In this document: positions 15,237 to 25,566 of the stretch, piece after piece
How the letters are laid out: every line of letters begins with the position of its first letter
Position numbering within the stretch: the stretch's first letter is position 1
Origin: Lysobacterales bacterium
GTDB taxonomy: Bacteria; Pseudomonadota; Gammaproteobacteria; Xanthomonadales; SZUA-5
DNA length: 64,000 nt
Reading direction: 5' to 3'
Assembly: GCA_022841325.1 (NCBI GenBank)
Contig: JALHRS010000028.1
Location: forward strand, 1 to 64,000
Position numbers and translations under genes: made by a program
Notes under the pieces: generated by a model
The model's input: only the letters and a program-made list of their open reading frames with translations
The model's database searches: none
Told to the model about the DNA's origin: nothing

Positions 15237-16571
15237 ATGAACACCTGTTTCGCTGTGATCGGCGCGGTCTGCGGCTGCGCCCTGATGCTGAGTCCATCGT
15301 CGGTCGGCGCCGCCAACGACGGTTGCCCGGAACGCGCCCAGGCCGTGCTTGCCGCGCTGGATGCCGGCGAGTTCGAACAGGCACGCGCCGATTTCAACCC
15401 GACGATGCGCGATGGCCTGAGCGCGGAAAAACTGGGCGAAATCTGGCAGACCCTGCCCAAGCAGGTCGGCGAGCGGCTGGGCACAGGCCCGGCCCGGATC
15501 AGTTCCGGAGAACAGGGAACGACGGTCGTCCTGCCGCTGCAACACGCCAAAGCCTGGCTGGATCTGTCGGTCAGCTGCAACCAGGAAGGCCAGCTCAGCG
15601 GCCTGTGGATACGACCGGGAACCGCGCCAGCAGCCGACCCTGTAGCGGCCGAGCAATCGGACCGCTGGCAGGAACGCGCCCTCAGCTTCGCTGCCGACGA
15701 CATCAAGCTACCCGGGCTGCTGACCTTGCCGCGAGAAGGGCAGCCGATTGCCGGCGTGGTCCTGGTGCACGGATCGGGCAGCCACGATCGCGACGAGACC
15801 ATCGGCCCCAACAAGCCCTTCCGTGATCTGGCACATGGCCTGGCCCAGCGCCAGATTGCCGTGCTGCGCTACGACAAGCGCAGCCTGGTCGATCCCGGCA
15901 GCTTCTCCGGCAAGCCCTTCACGGTCCAGGAGGAAGTCATCGACGACGCGGCGGCTGCGCTGCGCCTGCTCGCCCAGCAGCCGGAACTGGCTGGACGACC
16001 AATATTCGTCGCCGGCCACAGCCTCGGCGCCATGCTGGCGCCGCGCATCGCCGCCGCCCAACCGGTGGCCGGGATGATTCTGCTGGCGGCACCGGCCCGC
16101 AGCCTGACCGAGATGTTTCCGCAGCAGATGCGCTACATCGCGAAACTCGATGGCTCGATCAGCACCGAGGAGCAACGCGGTCTCGACGAAATGCAGGGCT
16201 TGCTGGTCCGGATTGCGGCGCTGGATGCTGCCGACCGCGAACACGAGGAACTCATGCTCGGCGCGCCGCCGGCCTACTGGCTGGACCTGCGCGACCACGA
16301 CCCGATCACGGCTGCGCGCCGGCTGCAGCTGCCCATGCTGCTGCTGCAGGGCGAGCGCGACTATCAGGTGACGCTGGCCGATGACTATCAATCCTGGATC
16401 ACGGCCTTCGCCGGCGTGAACAGCTTCCGCGCGCAGAGTTTCCCAGGCCTGAGCCATTTGTTCATGCCGGCAGGCGATCCTCCCGGCCCTGCCGACTACC
16501 AGAAGACCGGACACGTCGATGATGCCGTGATCGAGGCCATCGCCAGCTGGCTGGTGCAGCAGACTCGCTGA
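15237..16571 (+). CDS. Secreted alpha/beta hydrolase with N-terminal DUF3887-like domain
   Basis: 444 residues. A signal peptide (MNTCFAVIGAVCGCALMLSPSSVGAA) precedes a ~100-residue DUF3887-like domain. The alpha/beta hydrolase has the oxyanion HGSGSHDRDE, nucleophile elbow GHSLG near 16015, an acid in LLQGERDYQV near 16345 and the histidine in GLSHLF near 16449. The triad is complete, so an active esterase or peptidase acting in the periplasm is likely; the substrate is unknown. GGAG precedes the ATG, and a terminator hairpin follows at 16651. Confidence 0.9.
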   Translation: MNTCFAVIGAVCGCALMLSPSSVGAANDGCPERAQAVLAALDAGEFEQARADFNPTMRDGLSAEKLGEIWQTLPKQVGERLGTGPARISSGEQGTTVVLPLQHAKAWLDLSVSCNQEGQLSGLWIRPGTAPAADPVAAEQSDRWQERALSFAADDIKLPGLLTLPREGQPIAGVVLVHGSGSHDRDETIGPNKPFRDLAHGLAQRQIAVLRYDKRSLVDPGSFSGKPFTVQEEVIDDAAAALRLLAQQPELAGRPIFVAGHSLGAMLAPRIAAAQPVAGMILLAAPARSLTEMFPQQMRYIAKLDGSISTEEQRGLDEMQGLLVRIAALDAADREHEELMLGAPPAYWLDLRDHDPITAARRLQLPMLLLQGERDYQVTLADDYQSWITAFAGVNSFRAQSFPGLSHLFMPAGDPPGPADYQKTGHVDDAVIEAIASWLVQQTR

Positions 16572-16650
16572 GCCGTTGGTGCGCGGGACGTGGGGCGCCG
16601 CGCTGCGGCCCCGCTTTGCGCTGAGCGGAGATCAAGCTCCAGAAACCAGA

Positions 16651-16675
16651 AGGCCCGGTCACGGGGACCGGGCCT
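16651..16675. terminator. Bidirectional terminator hairpin
   Basis: AGGCCCGGTC / GACCGGGCCT, perfect 10-bp stem with a 5-nt loop, between convergent genes ending at 16571 (+) and 16700 (-). The plus-strand tail (GTTCGTTTCC) is weakly T-rich. Confidence 0.75.
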
Positions 16676-16699
16676 GTTCGTTTCCGGGTAGCTGAAAGC

Positions 16700-19204
16700 T
16701 CAGTCTTCAGCGGAACGGAACTGGGTGTAGTAGCGGCTGGCGGCCACTGCATACTCGGCGCGGGTCACGAAATCAGCCGGATTGAAGCTGGCGACCACGG
16801 TCGGCTCGAGGGCGTAGGGGCTCTGGACCACGCTGAAGTAGGCGTTCATCAGGCCAAGGTCCAGCGCCAGTTGCACATAGCCGCGCATGGCCGGCGGAAT
16901 CGAGGCGGCGTCAGTCACCGGAACCCGCTTGCCGTCAAAGAACGCGGTCAGATCGCCGGTGAAGGCGGTCGCCTGGCTCTGCAGGGCTTCAGACTGCACC
17001 AGCGAATAGGCCAGATCGACGCGGGTAACCAGACTGGTCGGGTTGAAGCGACCGTTGCTGGGCAGCATCACGCCATTCTGGTTGTTGCCGAGATCGCGCA
17101 GTGCCGCACCGTAAGCCACCACCGCGGCGGCGTCGGAGAAGGCGGCCGAACCCGGGTTCAGGTCGAGGAACAGCGGCGTCGAGTTCAGCGGCAGCGACTG
17201 GCGGATGCTGGTGCCCATCACCAGGTACTGGGCCAGTTCGTTGCGACGCAGCTTGTCGTTCGGGCGGAACTTGCCACCCCCATTGCCGTCGACCAGACGG
17301 TTGGCCACGCCAAACTCGATCGCTCCACGCGCCGGATGACTGGCGATGTCGTTGAGACCGGTGTAGCCGCCGCTGTTGAGGAAGCTGATCTGGCCACTGA
17401 CATTGCCGGGCAGCGCATAGCCGTTGGTGACCCTAGCCGGATCCAGAGCCACGCCCGAGACCGAACCGATGCCGCGCACGGTGATGGTCCAGCGACCCGG
17501 CTTGGCCGGTGCGCCGACGGTAGCGGTCTCACCGAGCAGCGGCAGGGTGATCGACGACCCGTAACGGACGCCGTCTGGATCAGTCAGCACCAGTGCGATG
17601 GTGTTCTCACCGACCTCGGCGCGTGCCGCCACGTAAGCCACTTCCGGACCGACGTCGAAGGTCTGGCTCTCGACCGAACCCACCGGCGAGAAATAGATCG
17701 AGAACGGCACCGGGGCGCCGCCGGCGACGATGACCGCATTGGAGTTGAAGCTGCGGGTGGCGTTGACGGTGCGTCCGAAGCCGGTCTGCAAACCCTGGGC
17801 GGCAAGAACGGCGGCGTAGGCGTTGACATGCCCGGCACCCACTTCCCAGCTGGCACGGCCGGTCATGTTGCTCGCGGTCGACTTCAGGATCGAACGCGCC
17901 TGGGCCGAGCTCAGGTTCGGATTGGCTTCGAACATCAGGGCCAGGATGCCAGCCACGTGCGGGGTGGCCATCGAGGTGCCGCTGGAGACCGTGTAGTAGG
18001 GCAGGTTGGCCGGCGGAATCATCGCCGTGTCCTCGGTGGCGGCCAGGATCGGCAGCGAGCCGGTCAGGGCGCGGGTGGAAATGATGTCCTTGCCGGTAGC
18101 AACAATGGTCGGCTCGTTGACATAGGTCCACTGGCTGCCGTCGTGCATGCTGAAGTTGCCCGTCTCGCCGCGACGACCGCGCGAGGAGAACGAAGTCAGC
18201 ACGCCATCCTTTTCGCCGGCACCAACTGAAACCACCCACGGTGCCTGCGCGTAGGGATTGTGGGTGTCTTCGCCGGGACCGTCGTTACCGGCGGCGAACA
18301 CGCTGATGATGCCGCGCTTGTGCAGCTCCAGCGTGGCGATATTGACCGGATTGAGCGGCTCGAAGCTGCCCGAACTGCCCCAGGAATTGCTGGTCACGCG
18401 GATCGGATGGTCGAAGCTGAACTGGTTGGTCGCCGCATAGTCCAGACCGCCAACGGCGTCCAGGATCAGCAGCACGCCGCCGGAGCCGTAACCGACCAGG
18501 TCGGCACCCGGGGCCACGCCGCGGTAATGGCCATTCGAGGCCGCACCGGTGCCGCCGACGGTGCCGGCGCAATGGGTCCCGTGTCCGGAACCAAGATCGG
18601 TATTGATGACGCCTTCGATGAAGGGTACGGCGCGGAAATTGGTGTCGGTCAGATCCTGAGCGATTTCGAACAGGATGTTCTGCGGAGCCAGTACATTCTC
18701 GACGACGTGGCTGCCGTACTGCAGGTCCATGTTGGTGGCATCAATGCCCGAATCGTTGACGAGAACGGTGACGCCCCGGCCGCTGTACGGAATGGCGCGA
18801 CCGAAGTCAGCCGGATTCTCGACCACGCGGGCGGCGCCGGAAATCTGCCGGGCTTCCTTGTTGAAGTAACGCAACGGCGCGTTGTAGTAGATCGAGACCA
18901 CATCGCTCTGGCCAGCCAGCGCGTTGATCTCGGCCGCGGTCGCCAGCGCGCCGACGATCGGCAGGCTCTGCATCCGCACACCGCGTTCGATTCCCAGATT
19001 GCGCAGCGTATCGAGCTGGGCGTTGGTCACCGGGCCGGACTGGCCGTAGCTGACAACCACATGCAGCTCTTCGGTCGGCGCCACTGCCGCCATGCGGCTG
19101 ACCAGTTGGCTGTCCAGCTGGGCTTCGGCCAGGGCCACACCGCTGGCCAGCATGCCGACGGCAATGGTGGAGAGACGGAAAACACGGGATCGGATCTTTG
19201 CCAT
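16700..19204 (-). CDS. Secreted subtilisin-like (S8) protease with three C-terminal SLH repeats
   Basis: 834 residues from the ATG at 19204, which starts a clean signal peptide (MAKIRSRVFRLSTIAVGMLASGVALA). A propeptide-like region of ~100 residues precedes the catalytic domain. The triad is visible: Asp in VNDSGID, His in GHGTHCAGT, Ser in SSGTSMATPHVAG, with the oxyanion Asn in SNSWG. The last ~200 residues contain three SLH-like repeats: one ending FRPNDKLRRNELAQYLV, a degenerate middle copy with FNPTSLVTRVDLAYSLV, and one ending FNPADFVTRAEYAVAASRYY. SLH repeats usually bind cell-wall polymers, so the enzyme may be surface-held. Confidence 0.93.
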   Translation of the reverse strand: MAKIRSRVFRLSTIAVGMLASGVALAEAQLDSQLVSRMAAVAPTEELHVVVSYGQSGPVTNAQLDTLRNLGIERGVRMQSLPIVGALATAAEINALAGQSDVVSIYYNAPLRYFNKEARQISGAARVVENPADFGRAIPYSGRGVTVLVNDSGIDATNMDLQYGSHVVENVLAPQNILFEIAQDLTDTNFRAVPFIEGVINTDLGSGHGTHCAGTVGGTGAASNGHYRGVAPGADLVGYGSGGVLLILDAVGGLDYAATNQFSFDHPIRVTSNSWGSSGSFEPLNPVNIATLELHKRGIISVFAAGNDGPGEDTHNPYAQAPWVVSVGAGEKDGVLTSFSSRGRRGETGNFSMHDGSQWTYVNEPTIVATGKDIISTRALTGSLPILAATEDTAMIPPANLPYYTVSSGTSMATPHVAGILALMFEANPNLSSAQARSILKSTASNMTGRASWEVGAGHVNAYAAVLAAQGLQTGFGRTVNATRSFNSNAVIVAGGAPVPFSIYFSPVGSVESQTFDVGPEVAYVAARAEVGENTIALVLTDPDGVRYGSSITLPLLGETATVGAPAKPGRWTITVRGIGSVSGVALDPARVTNGYALPGNVSGQISFLNSGGYTGLNDIASHPARGAIEFGVANRLVDGNGGGKFRPNDKLRRNELAQYLVMGTSIRQSLPLNSTPLFLDLNPGSAAFSDAAAVVAYGAALRDLGNNQNGVMLPSNGRFNPTSLVTRVDLAYSLVQSEALQSQATAFTGDLTAFFDGKRVPVTDAASIPPAMRGYVQLALDLGLMNAYFSVVQSPYALEPTVVASFNPADFVTRAEYAVAASRYYTQFRSAED

Positions 19205-19327
19205 GATGAACTTTCTCGAAGGTTGGGCGCGCTCTACGCCGGGCCCAGACAGACTCACGGAAAGTTACAATGACAAGTATCAGGCTCATCACCCAGCCTC
19301 ACTGGGTGAGACCACTCAGCCCTGCAA

Positions 19328-19942
19328 TCAGGACGCGGGAACCTGCGGCAGTTCCCGCAGGCGCTGCGACAGGCTCCTGCGGCCATCGGCAATCGGCTGC
19401 CCGCCTTCCCGCAGGATCAGCAGTCGCAGTGCTTCCAGCTGTTGACGAGCCGCTTCGGCATCCTGGGCGCCGAAGCGCAAGAAGGCCACCGGGCGGAACA
19501 CCCGCGGCGCACCGGAGTAGATCTCCGAATAACACTTGCGTTCGGGCACGCAGAACACGATCAAGCGGTAGTCGCCGGCCTGCGAGGCTTCGGCGTAAAC
19601 CATGCCCTCGGTCCAATCCAGACGCAGTTCGAAACCCTCCGAGGGATGCGGCAGGGTGTCATCGGGCAAACGTTGATAGATCGGGCGCTGGCGCAGGATG
19701 TGGACATCCGACTCCAGTGACAGCAGATCGAGCTTCGATCGATTCAGTAGCGCCATCAGACTGATGGTCGGCAGATCGGCCAGTTCGGCCGGGGGCTGCG
19801 GTAGCGGATGCAGGATATGCCGCTCTCGATCACCCTCCCAGATGCTGTAAGCGGCAAACACTGCCAGCACCAGGAACAGCGCCAGGACGAGCAGCAGCGC
19901 CAGGCTGGCCCGGTCGCCCTTGGGTGCGGATGAAGACCGCAA
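19328..19942 (-). CDS. Single-pass membrane protein of unknown function
   Basis: 204 residues. Not recognised. One N-terminal transmembrane segment (LALLLVLALFLVLAVFAAY, about residues 13-31) with a basic cytoplasmic start, then a soluble part probably in the periplasm, containing two cysteines (FCVPERKCYSE). It starts at TTG, supported by AGGAGG 8 nt upstream and by the position of the membrane segment. It lies 36 bp after kdsA in the same direction, where many relatives carry eno. Confidence 0.75.
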   Translation of the reverse strand: MRSSSAPKGDRASLALLLVLALFLVLAVFAAYSIWEGDRERHILHPLPQPPAELADLPTISLMALLNRSKLDLLSLESDVHILRQRPIYQRLPDDTLPHPSEGFELRLDWTEGMVYAEASQAGDYRLIVFCVPERKCYSEIYSGAPRVFRPVAFLRFGAQDAEAARQQLEALRLLILREGGQPIADGRRSLSQRLRELPQVPAS

Positions 19943-19978
19943 GCTTGCCTCCTCCTGACCTGGCAGCCGGGGGCTGAA

Positions 19979-20812
19979 CTAAAGTCCTGCTTCGTCGAAA
20001 GGACGGGACTTGACCGCCTGATCCAGCCTCTTCAGCGTTTCCAGCAAGGCCGCCATACGCGGCAGCGGCCAGGCATTGGGGCCATCCGACAAGGCCTGGG
20101 CCGGATCGGGATGGGTTTCCATGAACACGCCGGACACACCGACCGCCACGGCCGCGCGCGCCAGCGCCGGCACGAACTCGCGCTGACCACCGGAGGTGGC
20201 ACCCTGCCCGCCCGGCAGCTGCACCGAGTGCGTGGCATCGAAGACCACCGGCGCACCGGTGTCGCGCATGACCACCAGCGAGCGCATGTCGGACACCAGA
20301 TTGTTGTAGCCGAAGCTGGCGCCGCGCTCGCAGACCATGATCTGCTCGTTGCCGGCGTCGCGGGCCTTGCGCACCACGTGCTGCATGTCCCAGGGCGCCA
20401 GAAACTGGCCCTTCTTGATGTTCACCGGCTTGCCGGCGGCCGCCACCTTCTGGATGAAATCGGTCTGCCGACACAGAAAGGCCGGCGTCTGCAGCACATC
20501 GACCACGCTGGCGACCTCGTCCATCGGCGTGTATTCGTGCACATCGGTCAGCACCGGCACGCCGATCCGGCGCCTGACCTCGCCCAGCACCTTCAGCCCT
20601 TCGGCCATCCCCGGGCCACGAAAGCTGGTCCCCGAGGAACGATTGGCCTTGTCGAAGCTGGATTTGAAGATGAAAGGGATGCCCAGGCGCGTAGTGATCT
20701 CCTTGAGCTGGCCAGCGGTGTCCAGCTGCAACTGCATGGACTCGATCACGCAGGGACCCGCGATCAGGAAAAAGGGTTGGTCAAGACCGATATTGAAACC
20801 GCAGAGATTCAT
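19979..20812 (-). CDS. kdsA: 3-deoxy-D-manno-octulosonate-8-phosphate synthase KdsA
   Basis: 277 residues. KdsA condenses arabinose 5-phosphate with phosphoenolpyruvate to Kdo-8-phosphate for the LPS inner core. Family motifs visible: [60 protein letters not shown] and [16 protein letters not shown] carries the cysteine of the metal-dependent class, where E. coli has Asn. The region before the ATG is pyrimidine-rich (inverse of the purine heptamers at 20823-20872) with no clear Shine-Dalgarno sequence. pyrG lies upstream across a 632-bp repeat-filled gap. Confidence 0.96.
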   Translation of the reverse strand: MNLCGFNIGLDQPFFLIAGPCVIESMQLQLDTAGQLKEITTRLGIPFIFKSSFDKANRSSGTSFRGPGMAEGLKVLGEVRRRIGVPVLTDVHEYTPMDEVASVVDVLQTPAFLCRQTDFIQKVAAAGKPVNIKKGQFLAPWDMQHVVRKARDAGNEQIMVCERGASFGYNNLVSDMRSLVVMRDTGAPVVFDATHSVQLPGGQGATSGGQREFVPALARAAVAVGVSGVFMETHPDPAQALSDGPNAWPLPRMAALLETLKRLDQAVKSRPFDEAGL

Positions 20813-20822
20813 TTGAGTGCAG

Positions 20823-20872
20823 GAAAATGGAAGAAGGGAAAGGGAAAGGGAAAAAGGAAAAAGGAAAAAGGG
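20823..20872. repeat. Purine heptamer tract upstream of kdsA
   Basis: Period-7 units ending in three AAAAAGG copies. On the kdsA coding strand this reads as a CCTTTTT-type pyrimidine tract ending about 10 nt before the start codon. Confidence 0.8.
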
Positions 20873-20988
20873 CGTAGCTGACGCGTCAGGTTACACGGGA
20901 TGTGGCGTCACTGGCGTCAAAAGCCAAGGGGCACGGGCATGTCTGCAAGCCGAGATTGCTGGGCAGCGGAGCCGCAATAGCCAGCTCC

Positions 20989-21069
20989 TGTAGTTCGAAG
21001 TGCGCGCAGCGCTCTCCGGGCGGTGATGCGAAGAGCGCCGGGGAGCCGCTGCGCGGCACATCGGGCTAC
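20989..21069. repeat. TGTAG...CTACG palindromic element
   Basis: Imperfect palindrome running from TGTAGTTCGAAGTGCGCGCA to CGGGCTACG. A homologous copy in reverse orientation lies at 54512-54592. Confidence 0.75.
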
Positions 21070-21159
21070 GCGCGTCAGGCGAGTTCATGGCCCGCAGGCA
21101 GTGTAGCGCCGACACATGCGGCTCTCCATGAATCCATATCGTAAATTGTTGATTTGCTT

Positions 21160-21245
21160 TTGTAGGTCACGTTGCTCGCGTAGTGAGCTACGTGACGCAA
21201 CTCGATGTCACGTAGTCCGCTGACGCGGACAACATGACCTACAAG
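21160..21245. repeat. Inverted repeat TTGTAGGTCA...TGACCTACAA
   Basis: Outer arms of 10 nt are perfect. The interior contains nested palindromic sequence (GTAGTGAGCTAC and a CACGT...ACGTG pairing). Confidence 0.75.
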
Positions 21246-21395
21246 CCGGGGTTCAGGCCCGTGCGCACTGTCGGGCAGACACAGCCCGGCTCGCGCCAAG
21301 GGAAGAGCCCCCCGGCAGGTCCAGATTTGTCTGGCCCCACAAAGCACTGAGCGCTCCTCTCCGCGCCCTCCGCGCCTCCGCGTGAACCCGCTCTT

Positions 21396-21440
21396 ACCAA
21401 CAACCAACAACCAGCAACCAACAACCAACAACCAACAACC
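21396..21440 (-). repeat. (GTTGTTG)6 heptamer tract after pyrG
   Basis: Six ACCAACA units on plus, one with a G substitution; on the pyrG strand this is the GTTGTTG family, beginning 4 nt after the pyrG stop. The same family in the same sense follows the gene ending at 24194. Confidence 0.9.
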
Positions 21441-21444
21441 AGCT

Positions 21445-23220
<1,776 letters not shown>

Positions 23221-23225
23221 CTACC

Positions 23226-24194
23226 ATGCCGACCCGCAACCTCGGAAACACACCCTTGTCCTGGCTGCAGCGTCTGCGACCCTACCGATTCACTGGCGAA
23301 TCCCGGCCTTGCGCGCTCTGCGACGGTCTTGAGCGCACGGTCGTCGGTACCCGCGATCGTTATCTGATGCCGCTGCGCAACGTGCTCTGCCGCGGCTGCG
23401 GACTGGTTTTTCTCGATCCGATGCCGACCGAGGCCGACATCGAGCGCTATTACCGCGACGAATACCGCCAGCACTATCACGGTGACTCCAGGCCCCGCGC
23501 CAAATCCCTGTTGCGCGACGAGCGCGGCGCGCGCGAACGGGTGGCATTGCTGGCACCACTGTTGCGCAAGGGCGATCGGGTGCTCGACATCGGCTCGGGC
23601 ACCGGCGCCTTCGTGGCCGCCGCCGATGCCGCCGGCTGGAATGCCACCGGTGTCGAACCGCATCAGGGCTACTCCGCTTTCGCCCGCGAGCACTATCAGG
23701 CCGATATCCACGCGACCACGCTGGAGCAGGCGCCACTGACGCCGGGCAGCTTCGATCTGGTGACCAGTTCGCATGTGTTCGAGCATCTGCCGGCACCACA
23801 GCAGGCCTTCGCGCTGGTGCACCGACTGCTGACCAGCGATGGCCTGTTCCATATCCACGTACCGGACATCTCCGACCCGCAGCGCAGCCCCAGCGCACGC
23901 TGGCATTTCGGCCATGTGCACGGATTCACCCGCGAAACCCTGTCCATGCTGGCCTGGCGCAGTGGCTTCGAGGTGCTGCCCGAATCGCCAGCTGTCGGCC
24001 CCAATCTGTTCCTGCGCCGACTGGACCAGCCGGTCAGCGACTGGATGCGCTATCCGCAGCACCCCGAAACCATGCAGAGGTTCTTTGCCGAACATACCGC
24101 CTGGCGGCATTTCACCTCGGCCACGCCCTATCGCAGGTTCTTCGCCCGCATGAGCCGGTTCAGCCACGAGCGCCGGCGACTGCGGAAGAGCTAG
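23226..24194 (+). CDS. Class I SAM-dependent methyltransferase with N-terminal zinc site
   Basis: 322 residues from the ATG at 23226. Near the N-terminus, CALC and CRGC about 30 residues apart resemble the zinc-binding start of the methyltransferase type that often acts on sugars in surface-polysaccharide pathways. SAM motif I is LDIGSGTGAFVAA near 23583; FDLVTSSHVFEHLP is the post-motif region. The substrate cannot be told. It is divergent from pyrG. GCTACCAT overlaps the ATG, so start and promoter are uncertain. The stop codon runs straight into a heptamer array. Confidence 0.85.
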   Translation: MPTRNLGNTPLSWLQRLRPYRFTGESRPCALCDGLERTVVGTRDRYLMPLRNVLCRGCGLVFLDPMPTEADIERYYRDEYRQHYHGDSRPRAKSLLRDERGARERVALLAPLLRKGDRVLDIGSGTGAFVAAADAAGWNATGVEPHQGYSAFAREHYQADIHATTLEQAPLTPGSFDLVTSSHVFEHLPAPQQAFALVHRLLTSDGLFHIHVPDISDPQRSPSARWHFGHVHGFTRETLSMLAWRSGFEVLPESPAVGPNLFLRRLDQPVSDWMRYPQHPETMQRFFAEHTAWRHFTSATPYRRFFARMSRFSHERRRLRKS

Positions 24195-24264
24195 TTGTTG
24201 GTTGTTGGTTGTTGGTTGTTGGTTGTTGGTTGTTGGTTGTTGGTTGTTGGTTGTTGGTTGTTGG
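24194..24264 (+). repeat. (GTTGTTG)10 heptamer array
   Basis: Ten perfect units begin at the last base of the upstream stop codon. This is the longest heptamer array in the window. Confidence 0.95.
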
Positions 24265-24282
24265 TGTCGGCAGCCGGCTTGC

Positions 24283-24354
24283 TGTGGGAGCGGACTCTGT
24301 CCGCGATGCTTTGCCACACGGTGAGCGGCGATCGCGGATGAATCCGCTCCCACA
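24283..24354. repeat. REP doublet, TGTGGGAGCGGA family
   Basis: Arms TGTGGGAGCGGACTCTGTCC... (24283-24307) and ATCGCGGATGAATCCGCTCC... (24331-24354). The copy at 55704-55772 carries the same two arm types in reverse order; a single arm is at 31211. Confidence 0.9.
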
Positions 24355-24392
24355 GGTGCAGCACCCTGGCTTCTCCCCAAGCTCCCTTCCCC

Positions 24393-24400
24393 GCTATCCT
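24393..24400 (+). promoter_or_regulatory. Putative -10 element GCTATCCT
   Basis: Identical to the octamer before mfd, again just after a C-rich stretch (CTTCCCC) and 30 nt before the ATG. Confidence 0.4.
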
Positions 24401-24430
24401 CCGCGGCCTCAGCCACTGCCGGAGCACCCC

Positions 24431-25198
24431 ATGAAACTCGATCAGGTCAAGGCCGCCATCACCGGCGGTGCCTCGGGACTGGGCTATGCCGTGGCCGAAC
24501 GTCTGATCCAGGAAGGCGCCAGCGTCGCGCTGCTGGATGTCCAGGATGACAAGGGTGCGGCGGCGGTTGAGGCGCTGGGTGCGCGCGCCCGCTATTTCCG
24601 CACCGATGTCACCAACGAGGAGGGCGTCAGTGGCAGTCTGACAGCCGCGTCGATCGTCATCGGCGGCATCAACACGGTGATCAACTGCGCCGGCGTGCTC
24701 GGCGCCGGTCGGGTGCTGGGCAAGCAGGGTCCGATGCCGCTGGCGCAGTTCGAAAGCACCATCCGCGTCAATCTGGTCGGCAGCTTCAACGTCGCCAAGG
24801 CCGGCGCCCAGATCATGCAGAGCAACGCCGCTGGCGACGATGGCGAACGCGGCGTGATCATCAACACCGCCTCGGTCGCTGCCTTCGAAGGCCAGATCGG
24901 CCAGGCCGCCTATTCGGCCAGCAAGGGCGGCATCGTCGGCATGACCCTGCCGATGGCGCGCGAACTGGCCCGCTTCGGGATCCGCGTCATGACCATCGCC
25001 CCAGGCATCTTCATGACCCCGATGGCCGGCGGCATGCCCGACGAGGTCAAGGCCAGCCTCGAAGCGATGGTCCCCTTCCCGTCGCGCCTGGGTGAACCCG
25101 CCGAATTCGCCGACGCCGTGTGCTTCATCCTGCAGAACCGCTACATGAACGGCACGACGCTGAGGCTGGACGGGGCGGTGAGGATGCAGCCCAAGTGA
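24431..25198 (+). CDS. 3-hydroxyacyl-CoA dehydrogenase, HSD17B10-like SDR
   Basis: 255 residues, a classical short-chain dehydrogenase. NAD-binding TGGASGLG near the N-terminus; NCAG; catalytic Ser in INTASVAAFEGQIGQAAY and the YSASK dyad. The stretch GVIINTASVAAFEGQ...YSASKGGIVGMTLP and the ending LNGTTLRLDGAVRMQP-like sequence match mammalian 17-beta-HSD type 10 and bacterial 3-hydroxy-2-methylbutyryl-CoA dehydrogenases. The likely role is isoleucine or short-chain fatty acid oxidation. GGAG lies 8 nt before the ATG. A purine heptamer tract begins 3 nt after the stop. Confidence 0.93.
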   Translation: MKLDQVKAAITGGASGLGYAVAERLIQEGASVALLDVQDDKGAAAVEALGARARYFRTDVTNEEGVSGSLTAASIVIGGINTVINCAGVLGAGRVLGKQGPMPLAQFESTIRVNLVGSFNVAKAGAQIMQSNAAGDDGERGVIINTASVAAFEGQIGQAAYSASKGGIVGMTLPMARELARFGIRVMTIAPGIFMTPMAGGMPDEVKASLEAMVPFPSRLGEPAEFADAVCFILQNRYMNGTTLRLDGAVRMQPK

Positions 25199-25201
25199 AG
25201 C

Positions 25202-25232
25202 GGGAAAAGGGGAAAGGGAAAATGGAAAAGGG
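25202..25232 (+). repeat. GGGAAAA-type purine heptamer tract
   Basis: About four degenerate units (GGGAAAA, GGGGAAA, GGGAAAA, TGGAAAA), 3 nt after the upstream stop. It is complementary to the (CTTTTCC)7 tract at 25511-25559. Confidence 0.85.
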
Positions 25233-25331
25233 AAGAGCGGGCTCTCGCACCAGCCCGAGCCTCCTGTCTATTTCTGATGACTCCTTTCCATTGACGACGT
25301 CGATTGACCGAGCAGCGGCGTTTCCTGGTCA

Positions 25332-25430
25332 GCGTCATTGCGACCCCGGACTTGATCCCGGGGAAGCAATCCAGAGGCACAGCTTCAGAAGCACTGGATT
25401 GCTTCGTCGCTGCGCTCCTCGCAATGACGC
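25332..25430. repeat. Inverted repeat, CATTGCGA family (reverse orientation)
   Basis: Arms 25332-25374 and 25394-25430. It is essentially the reverse complement of the copy at 13902-13998, with the same two inner sequences. It sits in the middle of the SDR-efpL gap, between opposite heptamer tracts. Confidence 0.9.
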
Positions 25431-25510
25431 CTCCACTGCAGGTCAGTTTCCTGGCCACGAGATGCCTTTCCCGACCCATGCCGATCTGATCTCAAGCACC
25501 CCGTACCCCG

Positions 25511-25559
25511 CTTTTCCCTTTTCCCTTTTCCCTTTTCCCTTTTCCCTTTTCCCTTTTCC
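25511..25559 (+). repeat. (CTTTTCC)7 tract abutting the efpL start
   Basis: Seven perfect heptamers end 7 nt before the efpL ATG. No purine-rich Shine-Dalgarno sequence remains between tract and start (CACTCCC). Confidence 0.95.
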
Positions 25560-25566
25560 CACTCCC

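Larger units (their letters stand above)
20873..21395. other. Repeat-filled gap between kdsA and pyrG
   Basis: No gene seen. It holds a GTAG...CTAC element (20989-21069), a GTTCATGG/CCATGAA module (21081-21150), an inverted repeat (21160-21245), a TCCAGAC half element (21317-21334) and a CACGCGGAG-family half element (about 21366-21386). Confidence 0.75.

Noticed and set aside
24209-24430. Repeat-encoded LVVGCWLL peptide fused to the SDR
   Set aside because: It is translated heptamer repeat. The SDR N-terminus and RBS are at 24431.
25120-25566. N-terminal extension of EfpL through the repeat region
   Set aside because: EfpL homology begins exactly at 25567; upstream codons are repeat DNA and the 3' end of another gene.
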